From the NCBI RefSeq assembly GCF_020731145.1, contig NZ_JAJFZN010000004.1, forward strand, positions 186,001-250,000: a stretch of 64,000 nucleotides of DNA. The letters are read 5' to 3'. A model generated the notes under the pieces. The model saw only the letters and a program-made list of their open reading frames with translations. It did not search any database and had not been told where the DNA came from. Below, in pieces: positions 9,269 to 17,564 of the stretch. Origin of the DNA: Sneathiella sp. HT1-7. GTDB taxonomy: Bacteria; Pseudomonadota; Alphaproteobacteria; Sneathiellales; Sneathiellaceae. Both the position numbers and the translations under genes were made by a program. The first letter of the stretch is position 1, and each line of letters begins with the position of its first letter.

Positions 9269-10411
9269 ATGACCGGAAATACTCCTACATATGATTCACT
9301 AGCAGAGGTCTTGAAGACCCTTGTCGAACGATTTGGCAGTGAAATTTTCAATGATCGCAGAAGATTGGTATCACTGCTCGCGGACCATTTGCCGGAAGCC
9401 AAGCGAGAACTACGCGTTGTACGTTCCGCTGTGGATGAAGGCGTCCCCTCGGCACTTATCAGTACAGAGCGTCATCTATCCGGAATTGAGATGGACCGTC
9501 AAGCAGGCCGCCTTGAAGCCGGCACAGGACTCCGTATTGATATTGCCCGGCAGGTCGTCCGGGCTTTCGCTTATTCTCTCGGACTCGGTCCATTGCCGTC
9601 GGTATATGAAACTCCGTCATCAGATGGCGAAGTGTCTTCACAATCCTCAGGCGACAATTGGGCCGGTCTTTCGCAACCAGTACAATCTGAGACCGGAGGG
9701 AAAGCAACCAATTTTCCGCCTAAAAATATCAATACAAACAGCCCAAAAAAGGACACAACGAAAAAAGCAGAAAACACCATCACTATCGGCCAGTTTACGT
9801 TTGATCGCAAGTACGCGGCGATTGCCCTCGCTATTGTTGCTGTTGTGATATTTGGTATCCTGGATCAATTCGGCGGTGATGACGCCATTCCATCACCCGA
9901 TAACAATGACCCAGTGGTAGTGAATAACAATCCTGTCGATACCACCGGTTATGCAAACGAGCTGACAAACTGGGGGGTGCCAGCTAAATCAACTCTTGAA
10001 AGCAATGTTGGCTCTGCAACGCCTATTTCAATTCCTGTAGGTCGACGCGTGACGACTGGCGAGGTCCAAAACATGATTGCGCGTGACGCGTCAGTTCAGC
10101 TAATTGATGTGCTGGCAAATTCTCATGGATCCACCATAAAAAATTCCGTCTTTATTCCCTCTGGTGGGTATGGCGGCAACTTCAACGACAATGCTCAACA
10201 AAATTTTGTAGCGTCGCTCCGATCGTTGTTTGGAAGTAATACATCTATACCGACTATTTTCTTTTGTGCCGGGTCAGAATGCTGGGAATCTTATAACGCG
10301 GTGCTTCGGGCCAATGCAGCTGGTTATAGCAACCTTTACTGGTATCGTGGAGGTCTGGCATCCTGGAGTGCCGCAGGGCTACCAATGGAGCCAACGCCAC
10401 CTCCTCGTTAA
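9269..10411 (+). CDS. single-pass membrane protein with periplasmic rhodanese domain
   Basis: A 380-residue protein. The N-terminal helical domain (about 8-110) resembles that of the preceding protein and belongs to a type seen in many bacterial signalling and conflict proteins (ILNDRRRL..LLAD..P...REL pattern). One membrane segment lies at about 190-208. The C-terminal rhodanese domain (about 258-375) has the active-site Cys in CAGSECW and the conserved WYRGGLASW ending, as in the CxxCW-motif rhodaneses linked to PQQ-dependent catabolism. It closes the six-gene cluster, three bases after the previous stop. The likely layout is a cytosolic adaptor domain and a periplasmic sulfur-transfer or thiol-sensing domain. 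Confidence 0.82.
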   Translation: MTGNTPTYDSLAEVLKTLVERFGSEIFNDRRRLVSLLADHLPEAKRELRVVRSAVDEGVPSALISTERHLSGIEMDRQAGRLEAGTGLRIDIARQVVRAFAYSLGLGPLPSVYETPSSDGEVSSQSSGDNWAGLSQPVQSETGGKATNFPPKNINTNSPKKDTTKKAENTITIGQFTFDRKYAAIALAIVAVVIFGILDQFGGDDAIPSPDNNDPVVVNNNPVDTTGYANELTNWGVPAKSTLESNVGSATPISIPVGRRVTTGEVQNMIARDASVQLIDVLANSHGSTIKNSVFIPSGGYGGNFNDNAQQNFVASLRSLFGSNTSIPTIFFCAGSECWESYNAVLRANAAGYSNLYWYRGGLASWSAAGLPMEPTPPPR

Positions 10412-10454
10412 ATATGCGGTCTTGGTAAGGATTGGTAATATTTGTAAAACAGCC

Positions 10455-10570
10455 CACGGGGAGAAACCGCCGCGTTTTTCAAATGTAATTATATCAATGG
10501 GTTAGGGCAACACTGCCTCCTTGGATTGGTAAATTCTGCACCAGTCCAGTGGATTTGCACTTAATTGCAA
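10455..10570 (+). repeat. half att-like repeat R2 (right arm only)
   Basis: It reads cggggagaaaccgccgcg at its left end, then the gtaattatatcaa stretch, the cactgcctcc block and the cagtccagtggatttgca end, as in R1, R3, R4 and R5. The tRNA-derived ggcggaggg part of the core is replaced by unrelated sequence. It sits 44 bases after the rhodanese gene and 100 bases before the racemase gene, so it separates the signalling cluster from the D-amino-acid gene pair. Nothing else is seen between 10412 and 10669. Confidence 0.7.
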
Positions 10571-10669
10571 AATATTGGTTATGCGGAAATGGGGGTTTGT
10601 GTTTCCCGTTGGAAAGTTAGATAACTTCAACAATAGAATAACAGCAGGACTTATTTTATTATACCGGTG

Positions 10670-11770
10670 CTAGGCAGATACAGGTAATTGAAGTGCCAAT
10701 GCTGTTTCCTCTGAAAAAGGTATTTTGGCGACGAAGGGGGAAGACATGGCGCGGACCAGAGCGCTGTAGTTAAGCTGGAATGGAATTTCGGTGCCGATTG
10801 GCAGGCGGTCGCGGCCAGAATCCACAATAAGGTGATCACTACTCGATCCGAGGATTTTCATCCCGGGCGGCGGAATTAACCCTTCCGGGTCGGTATCCAT
10901 ATGTCCCAGCGCAAAAATGGACTGGGAGATACTGCCGCTGTCGGCCGGCGGTGTTGCTTTCCCAAAGGCGGATTCTGCAATCATACCCCAAGGCTGCGAT
11001 GGTTTGACCTTTGACTCGATCACCTCCGCGATGAGTGTTATGGCATCAGTAAAGAGTCCCTCAATCATTTGGCGATGAAGCGGCTCGCAGCCCAGCAACA
11101 TGGCTTCGCCAAGACGGAGGTTATTAATCCGGCCGGTATCGGCACCCCCCAAAATCCAATTGAGATTACTTGAATTTCCGCCTGAGACAATTGAGATTAT
11201 AGGCCCAAAAGTTGCGTCAATCGCATTCGCTAGTGCTGACAGTTCTGCCATATTTACTGCATCCGGCACGACACCGCAACGACAGGCCAGATTAGTGCCG
11301 ATGCCTTTGAGAACAATGTTTGGGAAGTCCAGCGTACGACGCACGACATCCTCGAGGTCAGCAGGCATGATACCCTCCCGCAAATCCCCAAGCTCAATCA
11401 TCAACAGTACCCCGTGCATCCGCCCCTGTGCTTGTGCAGCTTTGGAAAGTTCCGAGATAACGTCAAGTTCTGTGTTCAGGCTGGTGTCCGTGTCTCTTAC
11501 GATCTCGGCTGCCTGACTGATCATGGGCGAGCGGATGAGTGTCATAGGTGCTTCTATCCCGGCACGGCGCATGGTCTGGATATTCTCAATGCGCGAATCC
11601 GCCAGCCCACTTACCCCTGCGGCCAGCAATTGCCTGGCAACGATTGGCAGGCCTAACACAGCTTTTGTCACTGCCGAGACGGAGATGCCACGACGGCCAA
11701 GCAGATTGACCAAAAACCGGGCGTTATGATGGATTTTCGAGAGGTTGATTTCAAGTCGCGGGGTGGTCAA
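10670..11770 (-). CDS. alanine/ornithine racemase-family PLP enzyme
   Basis: A 366-residue fold-type III PLP protein. The N-terminal strand RLEINLSKIHHNARFL is followed by AVTKAV, where the Lys is the expected PLP-binding residue, and SGGNSSN holds the phosphate-binding loop. This is the pattern of the YhfX/ornithine racemase group rather than of classical alanine racemase. The start is a TTG within a TTGA overlap with the upstream DUF1611 gene, so the two are translationally coupled. A role in interconverting or degrading a D-amino acid, together with the DUF1611 protein, is inferred. The true substrate cannot be told from sequence. Confidence 0.8.
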   Translation of the reverse strand: MTTPRLEINLSKIHHNARFLVNLLGRRGISVSAVTKAVLGLPIVARQLLAAGVSGLADSRIENIQTMRRAGIEAPMTLIRSPMISQAAEIVRDTDTSLNTELDVISELSKAAQAQGRMHGVLLMIELGDLREGIMPADLEDVVRRTLDFPNIVLKGIGTNLACRCGVVPDAVNMAELSALANAIDATFGPIISIVSGGNSSNLNWILGGADTGRINNLRLGEAMLLGCEPLHRQMIEGLFTDAITLIAEVIESKVKPSQPWGMIAESAFGKATPPADSGSISQSIFALGHMDTDPEGLIPPPGMKILGSSSDHLIVDSGRDRLPIGTEIPFQLNYSALVRAMSSPFVAKIPFSEETALALQLPVSA

Positions 11771-12966
11771 TTAATGATCCCGATCGACTTCTTTCTCAGC
11801 TGCGGGAAGGAAGCTAGAACCATCTCTACCAGATGATCCGGCGACTTTGTCAATGCGTCCGTCACAGGAATACCAAGTTCGCTTTCAAAGTGGGTGATCG
11901 CCGAGTCTATCTCGGCTTCGATCATGTTCTCGTGATTGATTGTGAGCCCAATGACCTTGGTATCTGCAAAAGTCTCGATCAGGTTTACCTCGCTGGCAGG
12001 TGTCGGCATCGGCATTTGATCGAAGTCGCATCGGTAGATCCGTCCGGGAGCATGCTGGAGTACAACACCGTCAGGACAGGCCCCCCTTAGAATGAAAGAT
12101 GATGTTGAAAAGGCCGGATGGCTGAGCGCTCCCTGACCCTCTACAATTATTATATCCGGGCTTTCTGCCTCGAAGGCTTCGACGATAGTCGACTCTAGCT
12201 CGCCGCAACAAAACTGGGAGGGGACGGCATCAAGCGCGATGCCGTAGCGCGCGCCTTGAATCAGTCCGGTCTGTCCAGTGCCGACCATCACCGCCTTCAC
12301 GCCATACTCGTTCAGTGCGCGTGTCAGGATGGTCGCGGTCGTTCGCTTGCCGATGGCGCAATCCGTACCGAGCACCGCAATTCGGGGGCAAGTGACCTCG
12401 GCAATCCTGCCGCTGAACATGCGCAAGTCTTTTTTGTCGCGGAGCTTGCGGATATCAAGAATTGTAACATTGTAAGAGAGACAAGCAGCAGCAAAGACGG
12501 GGTCGTCATTGAGGAACTCATGCAGGCCATTCACGATGTTCATGCCGTGGCTCATGGCCTCAATTACCAGACCGCGCTCACGCGTCGACAGCATGCCGCT
12601 TGAGGGCGCCATTCCGAATATAAAATACTCAGGCAGGCTATCCGCCAGAAATAAGGCCTCGGTGAGGTCACGGCAAATAGGAATACCGTTCGGCGCGTCT
12701 CCAAGGGCGGCGCCGGAATCAAGGCCAGCCTTTTCACTATCGATAACCGATAGGATTTCATACTTCTCGGAATGACGGACCAACCCGTTGGCCGTTTTAC
12801 CGTCAATGGCACCGAAATTGCCTTCACAATAGACGATTGCTGTGTTGGTCGATTTTGGAATATCGCGAACCGGAAGTTTAATGGCCGATCCAGAACCCTT
12901 GAGAATTGCGGGTTCGTTTACGCGGGTAAACGCCCGCGGTTGATTGAGATGTGTAACGGAAGACAT
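11767..12966 (-). CDS. DUF1611 P-loop protein (DgcN family)
   Basis: A 399-residue protein from the ATG at 12966, chosen because an AAGGAA site lies 6 bases upstream; an upstream in-frame start at 13038 has none. It has an N-terminal Rossmann-like domain (about 20-160) and a P-loop domain with GTDCAIGKRTT, GTGQTG and VEGQGAL. The DUF1611 family includes DgcN, a D-glutamate N-acetyltransferase of D-amino acid catabolism. It overlaps the racemase gene by four bases, and the pairing of this family with a racemase or epimerase is common. The specific reaction here is inferred. Confidence 0.78.
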   Translation of the reverse strand: MSSVTHLNQPRAFTRVNEPAILKGSGSAIKLPVRDIPKSTNTAIVYCEGNFGAIDGKTANGLVRHSEKYEILSVIDSEKAGLDSGAALGDAPNGIPICRDLTEALFLADSLPEYFIFGMAPSSGMLSTRERGLVIEAMSHGMNIVNGLHEFLNDDPVFAAACLSYNVTILDIRKLRDKKDLRMFSGRIAEVTCPRIAVLGTDCAIGKRTTATILTRALNEYGVKAVMVGTGQTGLIQGARYGIALDAVPSQFCCGELESTIVEAFEAESPDIIIVEGQGALSHPAFSTSSFILRGACPDGVVLQHAPGRIYRCDFDQMPMPTPASEVNLIETFADTKVIGLTINHENMIEAEIDSAITHFESELGIPVTDALTKSPDHLVEMVLASFPQLRKKSIGIIN

Positions 12967-13221
12967 ATTGGTTCCTTGATGATCACTTGGAGCCAGCAAC
13001 AGGATCGCGCTGGCAAAGCGATTACAGTTCGCGGACATGTAAGCGAAGGCAACGAAAGTTGGGCGGCACTTTCGGTCACAAGTACCACAGATATATTGCC
13101 TTGATTACGCAGAGAGAGCGTTGACAAGACTTCCAGAGAAGACGCGGCTCACCGCGCCTCCGGAATGTTTGATAATGAAAACTATCCGCGTATGGCCTAA
13201 GGCACCCGCGCGACTAAAAAA

Positions 13222-13572
13222 CTAGATTTTTTCTGCTAATGCATTCTGGCAAGCTTCTGCCAGTTCGCGATCCGGCTTTTCAGCGCCTAACGGAGTTGCC
13301 CAGCCGGCATCCTCAACAATCCCACGTCGTTTATAGCTATTAGCCTCTCCAAACTTGGCGAGCACGTCCATTGAATTGGGATCATTCCTGGAGTTTTCTA
13401 AGCAATAGGGCATAAGTGCCGTCGCAACCGCCATTTTGGAGTTCTCGCTCGACATATCGTTGGCTGCGTTCTCTGTCATCCAGCCACCCCAGTTAAATCC
13501 CACTATAGCCACGGCGATAGCGCCTGCTCCCGCGCCCATAAGCGCAGGTTTAATCCATGTAGGAATTTCCAT
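13222..13572 (-). CDS. small inner-membrane protein, unknown function
   Basis: A 116-residue protein with one N-terminal membrane segment (residues 9-27, rich in Gly/Ala) followed by a soluble part with two Cys (in PYCLENS and EACQNAL) and the motif VEDAGWATP. I recall similar small hypothetical proteins in alphaproteobacteria but cannot name a function. It is the last gene of block A and is not in an operon. The sequence from 13573 to 13906 holds no gene or repeat that I can see. Confidence 0.6.
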   Translation of the reverse strand: MEIPTWIKPALMGAGAGAIAVAIVGFNWGGWMTENAANDMSSENSKMAVATALMPYCLENSRNDPNSMDVLAKFGEANSYKRRGIVEDAGWATPLGAEKPDRELAEACQNALAEKI

Positions 13573-13906
13573 AAATAAGTCCGATCTGTATCAGGACAGA
13601 CACGCAGTATCGCGTGCAAGATCCTGTATCGTAACACAGTATGCCAAATATCTAGCATGGTTTAAGGCATATTTAATTCTCCTTCCGCTTGCACAATTAC
13701 TTGTCAGTGTCTTGGGTCCTACTTAATTGGGAGATAATTTTTAGGTGGTTCTACAAAGATGGAGAACTTTTAAGATAGCAAGGGAGTGTTATTCGGTTGA
13801 AGATATCCGTGGTCTTACGCGATAGACTGAACTCGGTTGTTCTTCTGGGAATAATGTTGAATCGTGATACCGATCCGGCAAATTAATCAAAAAAAATTGG
13901 ATACTG

Positions 13907-14112
13907 TAGAGGAGGGTCGGAGAGAAACCGCTGCGTTTTTCCGACGTAATTATATCAAGGGGTTAGATCTAAACTACCTTCTTGCATCGGGTAATCCTGT
14001 ACCAGAGGTCCGCCAGCCGCGTTTTATGCGCAATTGGGTTTTTCAGCTAAAACCAGAATTGATATAATTAGCAACAGGTTAGGGAGAATATAAACCTAAA
14101 CTGAGGAAAATG
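13907..14112 (+). repeat. att-like repeat R3 plus integrase-side arm
   Basis: The core at 13907-13923 (TAGAGGAGGGTCGGAGA) is a degenerate tRNA-Ser 3' end. It is followed by the usual right arm up to the taatcctgtaccag block near 14004. From about 14000 to 14112 the sequence is nearly the same as 23572-23686: a ccagccgcgtttta block, then gaattgatataatta, then ataaacctaaactgagg. In the 23.6 kb copy this arm lies directly upstream of an integrase gene. The arm here has no integrase next to it. So R3 is probably a right arm joined to the left flank of R4 by deletion or by a later insertion. Confidence 0.75.
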
Positions 14113-14250
14113 TGGCGGAGGGTCGGGGAGAAACCGCCGCGTTTTTCCGATGTAATTATATCAAGGGATTACAGCTACACTGCCTCCTTGCAATACTTAA
14201 TCCTGTACCAGTTCTCTGTACCAGTCCAGTGGATTTGCAATTAAGTGCAA
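14113..14250 (+). repeat. att-like repeat R4 with exact tRNA-Ser 3' end core
   Basis: 14113-14129 reads TGGCGGAGGGTCGGGGA; its first 17 bases match the tRNA-Ser 3' end at 33816-33832 exactly. The right arm follows, with a doubled ctgtaccag block and the end ggatttgcaattaagtgcaa. Within the end, ttgca and tgcaa form an inverted repeat. The orientation is the same as that of the tRNA gene, as expected for direct repeats left by site-specific integration. Confidence 0.85.
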
Positions 14251-14283
14251 TTAATAATGCTCTAGAGTTTCAATAGTAGGCGT

Positions 14284-14746
14284 GTGCTAATCTGTACGAA
14301 TGACGAAAGAAGAATATCAAAGCTATTTAATTCTAATCTTGAGCTGAGAGCTGGAGTACAGCGTTCGAATTACGACCGAGAACCAAGGCATTGGTTTGTG
14401 TTCAGAATAAGTTGGGTTGGAAATTTTCTGACAAATCGTTTTACCGAGAAAATATATCAGAGGGCTTATAAAATTATTCTTTCCGGGCAGGCGAGCAGTG
14501 GATGTCGACTTAGAATATCCTCCTGACAGCTATCCCCCGTACTCAGCCTTAGGTAAATTAACGCTGAGAGGAAACAACCGTGAATATCTTGGATCGCTAC
14601 CTACTTCGTCTCTTTGGAATATTATCCTTTTGCTGGAAATCAAGAAATTTCAGTATGTTGTTTTACACGGCCCAAAGCTCAAGTATGGTTCTGCCCCAAT
14701 AATTTCAGTGAATTTTAAAACTTCATTTGACCCGGAGAATTTTTAA
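14284..14746 (+). pseudogene. possible broken gene, unknown family
   Basis: Two overlapping open frames (14284-14526 and 14498-14746) together give about 150 codons that look protein-like, the second ending with HGPKLKYGSAPI and TSFDPENF. Neither has a good ribosome binding site, and the switch of frame near 14500 suggests one decayed gene. I do not recognise the family. It could also be chance coding in AT-rich DNA, so this call is weak. Confidence 0.25.
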
Positions 14747-14767
14747 TCCGACTCTAACTCTAGCCTA

Positions 14768-14812
14768 CTCCGAAGGCAGAGGTCACACGTTCGAATCGCG
14801 TCGGGTGCGCCA
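14768..14812 (+). pseudogene. orphan 3' half of tRNA-Arg(CCG), integration scar
   Basis: Starting at the anticodon loop ctccgaa (anticodon CCG at 14770-14772), the sequence continues with the 3' anticodon strand ggcag, the variable part aggtc, a T arm with ttcgaat, the acceptor strand and CCA (14810-14812). The T stem has one mismatch. No 5' half is present upstream. Such halves, starting at the anticodon loop, are what integrases targeting tRNA genes leave at the far end of an island. It lies inside block B, so it belongs to a different, older insertion. Confidence 0.75.
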
Positions 14813-15182
14813 ATGTTTTCAATGAGTTAGATGGTTTTAAAGTATTGGGGGTATTGCTTCAGTACCCGTATAACACCCACTAAATGAAGCTATAGTAGAG
14901 AGTTAAGTTGTCAGCTTTTCGCCCTTAATGAAATTAATTCTGGAGTCACTAGCTTGTCCACTCTGTGTCAGTAGGAGACAATGAAGAAAGATGCGTAATG
15001 TCAGCTCTGGGCGCAAAGCAGACTTGCAGCGGCGCGGGACGCTGTTCTAATCACTGCATGCGCCTTGTCGAGATAAGCAGACCAATCATCCTAGACATTC
15101 GGTGCGACAGCTCGTTCATTCATGGAAGTAATGCCTGCAGGGCCTGACTAAATTGAGGATTATTGCCAACCGAAGAGCCGAG
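14813..15182. other. intergenic, no gene seen
   Basis: 370 bases without a supported gene. It contains a gtattgggggtattgc stretch and, near 15000, the phrase gtcagctctgggcgcaaag, which resembles part of the sequence near 27275 (gcgcaaagcgga). I see this as a dispersed intergenic motif of unknown role. The radical SAM gene ends at 15183 on the other strand. Confidence 0.4.
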
Positions 15183-16391
15183 CTAACAATCCAAACGATA
15201 AATGTTGTTACCTGCTTCATCTATTGATCCCGTATTTACCACCCCATCAAAGCTGGCAGGTCCGCCGCGCCAAGGGCCTGTATTCCACTTGTCTTTGAGG
15301 AATTTTGTCCAAGCATCACGGTTGGAGCCGTTGCCGGCGGGAACTCTCGATTTTGAATTGAGATGACTGAAAACAGAATGAGATGGCAGCCATTCATTGT
15401 CGGTAACAGAGAATTTGAACTCGCCCAAGTGCAGTTGTTTTATAAGAATTCCAGCAATGTTGAAGTCGAAATAATTGGCGTCCCGCAAAAACAAATCAGA
15501 CGCGTTGCAGCAGGCAGAAAAGTTATTTTGCAGAAGCAATTCGTTCTCCGCGAAACCAAAAACGAGCCCCAGTTGTTCGGCAACTCTTTTCAAGTTGATC
15601 AACCGCGGTTTCTTGAATGTGGTTGGTAGGATGAACTCCCGTCCCACCCGCGTAGCGTTTTGCTCGGCGTAAAATTTGCGAATTTCGGGTAACGTCTTCT
15701 GGAGCTTTGCGAAACTATGTGCTGTGGTTTCTACTGGAAGCTTCAGGTACTCGGCAGAAATGTGTTTGAAACCATGGTTGGCTGCGTCAATGATCAGCCT
15801 TTCCGCGTCTTGTTCATAGTCCGGAATAATCGGTTGCAAACGTAGCGATACCGGAACGCCTTTGGCGGCTATTTTTTTTGCGCAATTCATGCGGGAGTTT
15901 ACAGACGGTACACCCGGTTCCAGACTTGATGATAGCTCAGGGTCAACGGCTGCGACCGAAATTCTGACATAGAAATTCCCCCGAGCTAAGACCGAAAGGT
16001 ACTCATCGCTGGCGAGGATGGTTCCCTTTGTGCTGATTATAGTTGGGTAATCGAACTCTGCCAGCGTCTTTAATGTCTCAAGCGAGACCGACTTCTTGAT
16101 CTCGGAGGGGCCAAAGGGGTCATTCATTCCTCCAAATTGGACGGGAATTCGTCTTTGGAGGAAGTCTTCGGTTGCGCCCTGAGGTTTACCTTCCACAGCA
16201 CGTTTGAGCCGTTTCCTAAGTTGTGAATTGTTAATTGTAGTTGCGCGGTTCACATTGAAAGCGCCGCCGCGCGCTTTTGAAAAGCAATACTGGCAACCGA
16301 ATTGGCAGTTGCTGTAGGAGTCCAAACGTAATGGAACGCTGCAAAAATGCATTTGGCTCGTCGGAGCTATGTAATACTTGTAGGATGACAT
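15183..16391 (-). CDS. radical SAM protein (SPL/Rv2578c-like)
   Basis: A 402-residue protein. The radical SAM cluster motif is CxxxCxxC at Cys29, Cys33 and Cys36 (NCQFGCQYCF), and FGGMNDPFGPSE corresponds to the loop after strand 2 of spore photoproduct lyase-like enzymes. No auxiliary cluster domain is obvious, although two Cys lie together in SACCNAS. The start lies two bases from the stop of the upstream membrane protein gene, so the two form a pair. Enzymes of this group are mostly uncharacterised, and a repair or modification role is only a possibility. Confidence 0.8.
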   Translation of the reverse strand: MSSYKYYIAPTSQMHFCSVPLRLDSYSNCQFGCQYCFSKARGGAFNVNRATTINNSQLRKRLKRAVEGKPQGATEDFLQRRIPVQFGGMNDPFGPSEIKKSVSLETLKTLAEFDYPTIISTKGTILASDEYLSVLARGNFYVRISVAAVDPELSSSLEPGVPSVNSRMNCAKKIAAKGVPVSLRLQPIIPDYEQDAERLIIDAANHGFKHISAEYLKLPVETTAHSFAKLQKTLPEIRKFYAEQNATRVGREFILPTTFKKPRLINLKRVAEQLGLVFGFAENELLLQNNFSACCNASDLFLRDANYFDFNIAGILIKQLHLGEFKFSVTDNEWLPSHSVFSHLNSKSRVPAGNGSNRDAWTKFLKDKWNTGPWRGGPASFDGVVNTGSIDEAGNNIYRLDC

Positions 16392-16392
16392 T

Positions 16393-17136
16393 CTAATTTT
16401 TCACCCAAAGCGATAATACGAAGCAAATATCCTGAACGACAGTCCACACGACCAAAGCCATCGCTATGGCTAGAAGTCCCCATATGGAAAAGCGCGTCTT
16501 AGCGCGACTACTGCTCCACCTGCCAGAAATTTCCCAAAAGAGGTCTCTTGCCAATTCTTCTGGCGCGTCTTCCTTTACCTTAAGTTCGTAGCTTTTCCCA
16601 TCATGCGGGAACTGAAATATCGTCCCTTCTTTAAAAACTTGCGGCTTTTTTGGGAGTTTTAGATCGTTGCTCGACACTTTTGCGTAGTTCTTTTCGACCA
16701 CCCGATTTTCGAGCTTTTCACGACCGGCTTTATCAATGCTGGTCCAGCAGCCATGAAATTCCCAAACAAGCCAACGTGGAGAGTGTCCGCGTGCTTGATA
16801 GGCTGGATAGGTCGGATATCGCTTAATGAATTGAGGACATCTACATGCGTGCAAAGCGAAAGCAATCGCATAGGCTAAGGATGCGAGCCATAAAATCCAC
16901 CAATCAAACGGCAACACAAAAATGGTGGGATGCTCTCGGATTAAACTGGCAATCAAAGGTGCGGCGGCAAACCATGTAATGAAAAACCGTGTGACAATGG
17001 GTTTGAAATAACCATCAAGGTTATGCCAATGTGTTGGTTCGCCTTTCCACTTTTCCCACCATGCGGTTATCGACATAGTACACCTGTGTCGGCTTAGAGG
17101 TAATTCTCCTTTTGCTCCGTTTATCTTATGAATCAC
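16393..17136 (-). CDS. membrane protein paired with the radical SAM gene
   Basis: A 247-residue protein from a GTG at 17136, or 227 residues from an ATG at 17076 (MSITAWW). Neither has a close ribosome binding site. Two membrane segments lie near residues 48-62 and 74-92, and a third near the C-terminus (about 218-240). Between them is a cytosolic part of about 110 residues with FHGCWTSIDKAGREKLENR and a charged GKSYELKVKEDAPEELARD region. I do not recognise the family. The immediate coupling to the radical SAM gene suggests one unit. Confidence 0.6.
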   Translation of the reverse strand: MIHKINGAKGELPLSRHRCTMSITAWWEKWKGEPTHWHNLDGYFKPIVTRFFITWFAAAPLIASLIREHPTIFVLPFDWWILWLASLAYAIAFALHACRCPQFIKRYPTYPAYQARGHSPRWLVWEFHGCWTSIDKAGREKLENRVVEKNYAKVSSNDLKLPKKPQVFKEGTIFQFPHDGKSYELKVKEDAPEELARDLFWEISGRWSSSRAKTRFSIWGLLAIAMALVVWTVVQDICFVLSLWVKN

Positions 17137-17423
17137 AGAGCGTCAATAAAACTCCATGAGACACTTGTGTTTTGTGGGAATGACCGCTTTCCTTAATATG
17201 GGGAAAAATCCAAGCAAACGCGGCGAACGTCCATTGTTCGCCCAGTTCAGCACTTTGTCAATATTTGAGTTTAGTCACTTAGTCTGTATAGCGGAGCTTT
17301 AAGCTGTTCAAACGAGTGTCAGATTTGGGTCATATGCAGACATCTGTAATCGTAGAATATAAAGTGCACTATTTGTTCAATAGCAGTCTCCAACAAAGAT
17401 GGTCCTAAGCAACAATATAGAGA

Positions 17424-17552
17424 GCTGGGGAGAAACCGCCGCGTTTTTCTAACGTAATTATATCAAAGGGTTAGAGCTATGCTGCCTCCTTGCATCGGTT
17501 AATCCTGTACCAGTTCTATGTACCAGTCCAGTGGATTTGCAATTAAGTGCAA
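17424..17552 (+). repeat. half att-like repeat R5 (right arm only)
   Basis: It begins at gctggggagaaaccgcc and runs through the gtaattatatcaa, gctgcctcc and ctgtaccag blocks to ggatttgcaattaagtgcaa, nearly the same as R4. The ggcggagggtc half of the core is missing, as in R2. It lies just past the 3' end of the helicase gene. The 17137-17423 part upstream holds no gene that I can see. Confidence 0.75.
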
Positions 17553-17564
17553 ATCAAAAGACAG

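Larger units (their letters stand above)
3451..13906. mobile_element. block A: degraded integrative element between tRNA-Ser-like cores
   Basis: This block is bounded by the tRNA-Ser 3'-end-like cores at 3451 and 13907. It holds the kinase-phosphatase-PrsW-VWA cluster, the racemase/DUF1611 pair and a small membrane protein. No integrase gene remains in it, although the arm at 14005-14112 is the kind of sequence that in block B sits immediately before an integrase start. The element status is inferred from the repeats; the exact ends are uncertain because the 13907 core is degenerate. Confidence 0.45.
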
